DNA from: Pseudomonadota bacterium
GTDB taxonomy: Bacteria; Desulfobacterota; Syntrophia; Syntrophales; UBA5619
Direction: 5' to 3'
DNA: 8,435 nt
NCBI GenBank assembly: GCA_018896355.1
Contig: JAHIMW010000055.1
Span: 1-8,435, forward strand
How positions within the stretch are numbered: position 1 is the first letter of the stretch; each line of letters opens with the position of its first letter. Below, in pieces: positions 4,886 through 8,435 of the stretch. Made by a program: the position numbers and the translations under genes. The notes under the pieces were generated by a model. The model had not been told where the DNA came from. It did no database searches and worked only from the letters and a program-made list of their open reading frames with translations.

Positions 4886-6274
4886 ATGATACCAGAAGAG
4901 ATCAAACAGGAAATTCGCGCCATCGTGGGGCCGGAGAACGTCCTCGATTCCGAGCTGAACCGCTTCGGCTATTCCTACGACGCCTCCTTTGTGCCGCTTC
5001 TGCCGGCCAGCAAACCCAACCTGGTCGTAAGGCCGCTGACCACGGAGGAGGTGTCACGGGTCATGGCCATCGCCTGCGAGCATGAAATCCCCGTCACACC
5101 CAGGGGCGCCGCGAGCGGCCGCACCGGCGGCAGCATCCCACTCCAGGGCGGCATCTCCCTCGCCCTCGACCGCATGACGCGGATCATCGAGCTCGACGAG
5201 CGGAACATGATGGTGACGGCGGAGGCCGGGGTCCGCACGATCGACCTCTACAACCACTGCGCCGAAAGAGGGCTCTTCTATCCGCCCGACCCGGCGAGCT
5301 GGAAATTCTCCACCATCGGCGGCAACGTGGCGGAAAACGCCGGCGGAATGAGGGCCGTCAAATACGGCGTGACGAAGAACTACGTCATGGGGCTGGAGGT
5401 GGTTCTGGCCGACGGCGCGATCCTCCGGACCGGCGGCAAGGCGATCAAGAACGTGACCGGCTATGATCTGACGAGCCTCTTCACCGGTTCCGAGGGCACC
5501 CTCGGCGTCATCACCCGGGCCCTCTTCCGGCTGATCCCGATGCCGAAGCGGCGCGGCACGCTGCAGGCGATGTTCCGCACCCTCGACGACGGCTGCCGCA
5601 CCATCCACACGGTACTTCAGTCAGGGGTGGTACCGGCCGCGGCCGAGATCATGGACCGAACCTGCCTGGAGGTCGTGGCGCGCCACCGCAAGACGGAACT
5701 CGATCCGGAGGTCGGCGCCTGCATCATCATCGAAATCGATGGCGATGACGACGCGGCCCTCGAAACCCAGACGAAACGGATAGAGGCCGCGGCGAAGGCG
5801 TGCGGCGCCGTCGCGTTCCGCGCAGCCCGGTCGCAGCAAGAGGCGGAAGAACTCTGGGCCCTCCGGCGGGGGCTCAGTTCCGCCGTGGCCGCCCTCGCAC
5901 CGAACCGTGTCGGCGAAGACATCTCGGTCCCCCGCGATGCATTCCCGGAGGTGGTGCGCCGCATCGGGGAGATCTCCGAAAAACATGGGCTCCCGATCGC
6001 CGTGTACGGCCACGCCGGCGACGGCAACATCCATCCCTCCATCCTGTACGACCTGGGCAAACCGGGCGAGGCGGAGCGGGTCCATCGGGCGGTCGACGAC
6101 ATCTTTGCCGCGGCCCTGGCCGTCGGCGGAACACTCTCCGGCGAGCACGGCATCGGCATCACCAAGCGGCCTTACATCGCAAACGCGCTGGGCGATGTCG
6201 GCGTCCGAACCCTCAAGGCCGTCAAGGCGGCCCTCGATCCGAAGGGCATCCTGAACCCGGGGAAGATCTGGTGA
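4886..6274 (+). CDS. glcD: GlcD-type FAD-linked 2-hydroxyacid oxidase subunit (glycolate or D-lactate dehydrogenase)
   Basis: This 462-aa flavoprotein of the vanillyl-alcohol-oxidase/FAD-binding type 4 superfamily oxidises a 2-hydroxyacid to the 2-oxoacid and passes electrons to an Fe-S partner. Using the 4886 start, the FAD domain covers about residues 40-220. It contains PRGAASGRTGG (72-82), YPPDPASWKFSTIGGNVAENAGG (132-154) and KNVTGYDLTSLFTGSEGTLG (188-207). The C-terminal substrate domain has GHAGDGNIHP (375-384) and GEHGIG (419-424), which carry the histidine/glutamate ligands of this family, and ends DPKGILNPGKIW as GlcD and D-LDH proteins do. The start at 4886 is chosen because AGGAGG lies eight bases before it. 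The in-frame ATG at 4862 has no ribosome site and would add eight residues. The substrate cannot be fixed from sequence: glycolate and D-lactate are both plausible. The gene opens an operon with the Fe-S subunit 15 bp downstream; no glcE follows. Confidence 0.93.
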   Translation: MIPEEIKQEIRAIVGPENVLDSELNRFGYSYDASFVPLLPASKPNLVVRPLTTEEVSRVMAIACEHEIPVTPRGAASGRTGGSIPLQGGISLALDRMTRIIELDERNMMVTAEAGVRTIDLYNHCAERGLFYPPDPASWKFSTIGGNVAENAGGMRAVKYGVTKNYVMGLEVVLADGAILRTGGKAIKNVTGYDLTSLFTGSEGTLGVITRALFRLIPMPKRRGTLQAMFRTLDDGCRTIHTVLQSGVVPAAAEIMDRTCLEVVARHRKTELDPEVGACIIIEIDGDDDAALETQTKRIEAAAKACGAVAFRAARSQQEAEELWALRRGLSSAVAALAPNRVGEDISVPRDAFPEVVRRIGEISEKHGLPIAVYGHAGDGNIHPSILYDLGKPGEAERVHRAVDDIFAAALAVGGTLSGEHGIGITKRPYIANALGDVGVRTLKAVKAALDPKGILNPGKIW

Positions 6275-6289
6275 GGAATAAGGTGTTGA

Positions 6290-7516
6290 ATGGATAATGT
6301 AAATGATCACGATCTTCTCCGGGAGGCCGGAAAAATGGTCAGCCGTTGCGACCGCTGCGGCGCCTGTCTGCCGGTCTGCCCGCTCTTCGGGGTGAAGGGC
6401 GTCGAGGCGACGGGCGCCCGGGGCAAGAATACGATTGCCCGCGCGCTGGCCGATGGAGGCATCGAACCGACGAGGGAGCTCCTCGACGTCGTCAATTTCT
6501 GCCTGTTGTGCCGGGCCTGCGTCGATACCTGTCCGGCCAGGGTTCCGACCGATGAGGCGATGGTCGATGTCCGCCAGCACCTGACGGATCTCGCCGGCGG
6601 GGCGGACGGGAAATACCGGATCATCGGCGGCGTCCTGAAGCGACCGGGCGTCGTGAAGGCCGCGGCTGCCGCGCTGTCGATCCTGCGCCGGTCCGGTCTC
6701 AACGGCCTGTTTCCGCACGGCATGGCGCCGGAAGAGTACACCCGGACCCATTTTCTCGCCGCGTTTGCAGGGCCGGCCGCCCTCGGCCAAAAGGCGCCGC
6801 CTTCCGCGGTCACGGTGACGGACAAGACGAAGGTGGCCTGTTTCCGCGGCTGCGGGATGGAGATGATGTTTCCGGAGGCCGCCGCCCAGACCCGCGACAT
6901 CCTGAAGACCACCACCTCCCTTTTGGTGAAGCAGAACGTCTGCTGCGGCCTGCCCCATCTCGCCCACGGCCTGCGCGAAGAATTCCTCGCCCTGGCCCGG
7001 GAGAACGTCCGGCTTTTCGAGGATGTCGAGGTCGTCGTCAGCGACTGCGCAAGCTGCGGCGCCACGCTCAAGCACCTGAGCTCGTTTTTTGCGGACGATC
7101 CGGCATGGCGGGACCGGTCGGCGGCCTTCAGCGGCAAGGTGATGGATCTGACGGAATATCTCGCCAAGGTCGGCTACCTGACGCGGCAGAGAGTGGACGC
7201 CCTCTTCACCTACCACGATCCCTGCCATCTCGTGCGGGGTCAGGGGATCACGCAGCCGCCGCGGGAGCTTCTGAAGGCGGCGGGCAGGTTCGTCGAGATG
7301 AAGGAGGCGGATGTGTGCTGCGGCGGCGCCGGCTCCTTCCACATCGATTATCCCGATGCGGCGGCGCAGATTCTGGAGAAGAAGCGCCGCAACATCGAAA
7401 AGACGGGTGCGGCCGTTGTCGTGACCGGCTGCCCCGGCTGCCTGATTCAGCTCGCGAAGGCAGCGAAGGCCTCCGGCGGCAAATTCAAGGCTATGCACAT
7501 CAGCCAGGTCATCTGA
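6290..7516 (+). CDS. glcF: GlcF/LutA-type (Fe-S)-binding oxidoreductase with two ferredoxin clusters and two CCG domains
   Basis: This 408-aa protein is the electron-transfer partner of the FAD subunit encoded just upstream (15-bp gap, AAGGTG Shine-Dalgarno four bases before the ATG). Two [4Fe-4S] ferredoxin motifs lie at the N-terminus: C20-C23-C26-C30 (CDRCGACLPVCP) and C71-C74-C77-C81 (CLLCRACVDTCP). Two cysteine-rich CCG domains (PF02754) follow. The first has CFRGC (184-188), CCG (218-220) and CASCG (253-257). The second has HDPCH (309-313), CCGGAGSF (343-350) and CPGC (381-384). All expected cysteines are present and the length matches GlcF (about 400-430 aa). It probably acts at the cytoplasmic face of the membrane and delivers electrons to quinone or another redox module; the acceptor is inferred. 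No signal peptide or membrane segment is visible. Confidence 0.93.
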   Translation: MDNVNDHDLLREAGKMVSRCDRCGACLPVCPLFGVKGVEATGARGKNTIARALADGGIEPTRELLDVVNFCLLCRACVDTCPARVPTDEAMVDVRQHLTDLAGGADGKYRIIGGVLKRPGVVKAAAAALSILRRSGLNGLFPHGMAPEEYTRTHFLAAFAGPAALGQKAPPSAVTVTDKTKVACFRGCGMEMMFPEAAAQTRDILKTTTSLLVKQNVCCGLPHLAHGLREEFLALARENVRLFEDVEVVVSDCASCGATLKHLSSFFADDPAWRDRSAAFSGKVMDLTEYLAKVGYLTRQRVDALFTYHDPCHLVRGQGITQPPRELLKAAGRFVEMKEADVCCGGAGSFHIDYPDAAAQILEKKRRNIEKTGAAVVVTGCPGCLIQLAKAAKASGGKFKAMHISQVI

Positions 7517-7517
7517 A

Positions 7518-8435
7518 ATGAGAAAACTTGCAACCATTCGGAAGGTTGACGAGATACGGCCGATCGAGGAGGCTGATGCGATCGAACTGGCGGTCTTCGG
7601 AGGTTGGCAGGTCGTGGTGAGAAGGGCGCAGGAGATCAGGCCGGGAATGCTCGTTGTCTATTGCGAGATAGATTCGGTCTTTCCCGAACAGCCGCAGTAC
7701 GAATTTTTGCGGCAGGACAAGTTTCGCCTGCGGACCAAAAAGTTTCGCGGCGCCTTGTCGCAGGGAATTGTTTTCAAAATCGACGAGGTGCTGCCGGCCG
7801 GGAAATATGCGGCGAGCGACGAGGTGACCGAAATTCTCGGCATCACCCTTTACGAACCGCCGATCCCGGCATCCATCGCCGGCGATGTCGTCGGCGCCTA
7901 CCCGGGCAGCGTGCCGAAAACCGACGAGGAGCGGGTGCAAAACCTTGACCTTGCCGCTTTTGCCGGCATGTCTTTCTTCGTCACTGAGAAGGTTGACGGC
8001 ACATCGAGCTCGTTTATCCTCGACGAGGCGGGCCTCCATGTCTGCGGCAGGAACTGGGAGTTTCGCGAGACCCCCGAGCAGACCTTCTGGAAACTTGCCG
8101 GACAATATGACATTGAGGCGAAACTACGCGCCTACCATGCCCGGACGGGAAGTTATCTCGCGATGCAGGGTGAGGTTCTCGGCTACGGCATCCAATCGAA
8201 CGTTTACGGACTGAAGGGGCAGGATATCTTCATCTTCAACATCTTCGACATCACGCGGCAACGCTATCTTTCGGCCACGGCCTACCGCACACTGCTCGAT
8301 GAGTTCGACCTCAAAGGTGTGCCCGTCGTAGCGGAGCGCTTTTCCATAGACGGCTTCGATCATGCACAACTCCTCTCCTATGCCGAGGGCAAATCGCTCC
8401 TCAATCCGCAGGCGGAACGTGAGGGGGTGGTCTTC
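7518..8435 (+). CDS. ATP-dependent RNA ligase, DRB0094 (DraRnl/Rnl5) type, 3' end beyond window
   Basis: The frame is open for 306 codons from ATG 7518 to the window edge. The N-terminus (MRKLATIRKVDEIRPIEEAD, then GGWQVVV and LVVYCEIDS) matches the OB-fold module that precedes the ligase domain in Deinococcus DRB0094-type RNA ligases. The nucleotidyltransferase motifs follow. Motif I is EKVDGTS (157-163), with K158 the expected AMP-accepting lysine. The GRNWEFRET segment (178-185) lies near motif Ia, motif III is around E219 in MQGEVLGYGIQSN, motif IIIa is FNIFDI (240-245), and motif IV is EGVVF (302-306), cut by the window end. Motif V and any C-terminal domain are not visible. The characterised Deinococcus enzyme seals 3'-OH/5'-phosphate RNA ends in nicked duplexes. 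The start lies 1 bp after the glcF-like stop, so translation is probably coupled, and base use is somewhat less GC-rich than in the two genes upstream. A role in RNA repair is inferred; its link to 2-hydroxyacid metabolism is unexplained. Confidence 0.92.
   Translation, partial: MRKLATIRKVDEIRPIEEADAIELAVFGGWQVVVRRAQEIRPGMLVVYCEIDSVFPEQPQYEFLRQDKFRLRTKKFRGALSQGIVFKIDEVLPAGKYAASDEVTEILGITLYEPPIPASIAGDVVGAYPGSVPKTDEERVQNLDLAAFAGMSFFVTEKVDGTSSSFILDEAGLHVCGRNWEFRETPEQTFWKLAGQYDIEAKLRAYHARTGSYLAMQGEVLGYGIQSNVYGLKGQDIFIFNIFDITRQRYLSATAYRTLLDEFDLKGVPVVAERFSIDGFDHAQLLSYAEGKSLLNPQAEREGVVF

Noticed and set aside
5621..7537. A 638-aa open frame on the minus strand antisense to the glcD and glcF-like genes
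   Set aside because: The opposite strand carries two proteins with full family motifs and cysteine patterns. The antisense product is low-complexity Arg/Ala/Gly/Asp-rich, as expected from GC-rich codon shadowing.

Overview
The window is GC-rich (about 60%) and densely coded. The protein families, a GlcD plus double-CCG iron-sulfur protein pair and the style of the intergenic palindromes fit an anaerobic bacterium of the former Deltaproteobacteria (Desulfobacterota, for example a Syntrophales-like lineage). That assignment is inferred from gene content; no rRNA or other marker is present.

Layout. (1) 1-634, plus: the 3' part of a PiT-type phosphate transporter gene whose frame is broken near base 53-58, apparently by an internal deletion. 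(2) 630-694: a perfect 31-bp-arm palindrome that supplies the stop codons of both convergent flanking genes. (3) 686-3165, minus: three separately readable genes, namely an AI-2E family membrane protein, a NimA/PNPOx-like flavin-binding protein, and a TrpF-like TIM barrel lacking the usual catalytic cysteine. Each has a candidate sigma70-type promoter. (4) 3436-4665, plus: a THUMP-domain RlmL-like rRNA guanine-N2 methyltransferase. (5) 4666-4823: a 158-bp MITE-like element with 11/12-bp terminal inverted repeats and a perfect 8-bp target-site duplication, inserted exactly at the end of the methyltransferase gene. (6) 4886-8435, plus: a compact operon of a GlcD-type FAD oxidase, a GlcF/LutA-type Fe-S protein (15-bp gap) and, 1 bp further on, an ATP-dependent RNA ligase of the Deinococcus DRB0094 (DraRnl/Rnl5) type that runs off the window end.

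How the genes work together. The GlcD and GlcF-like proteins should form a membrane-peripheral 2-hydroxyacid (glycolate or D-lactate) dehydrogenase. FAD takes electrons from the substrate and the [4Fe-4S] and CCG clusters pass them to the quinone pool or another acceptor; no glcE is present here. The RNA ligase is linked to this metabolic pair only by position, and that linkage is the least expected arrangement in the window. The remaining genes look like unrelated housekeeping or accessory genes.

The items most worth a second look are the 158-bp element with its clean target duplication, the stop-supplying palindrome, the PiT deletion, the cysteine-less TrpF-like protein and the operonic RNA ligase.
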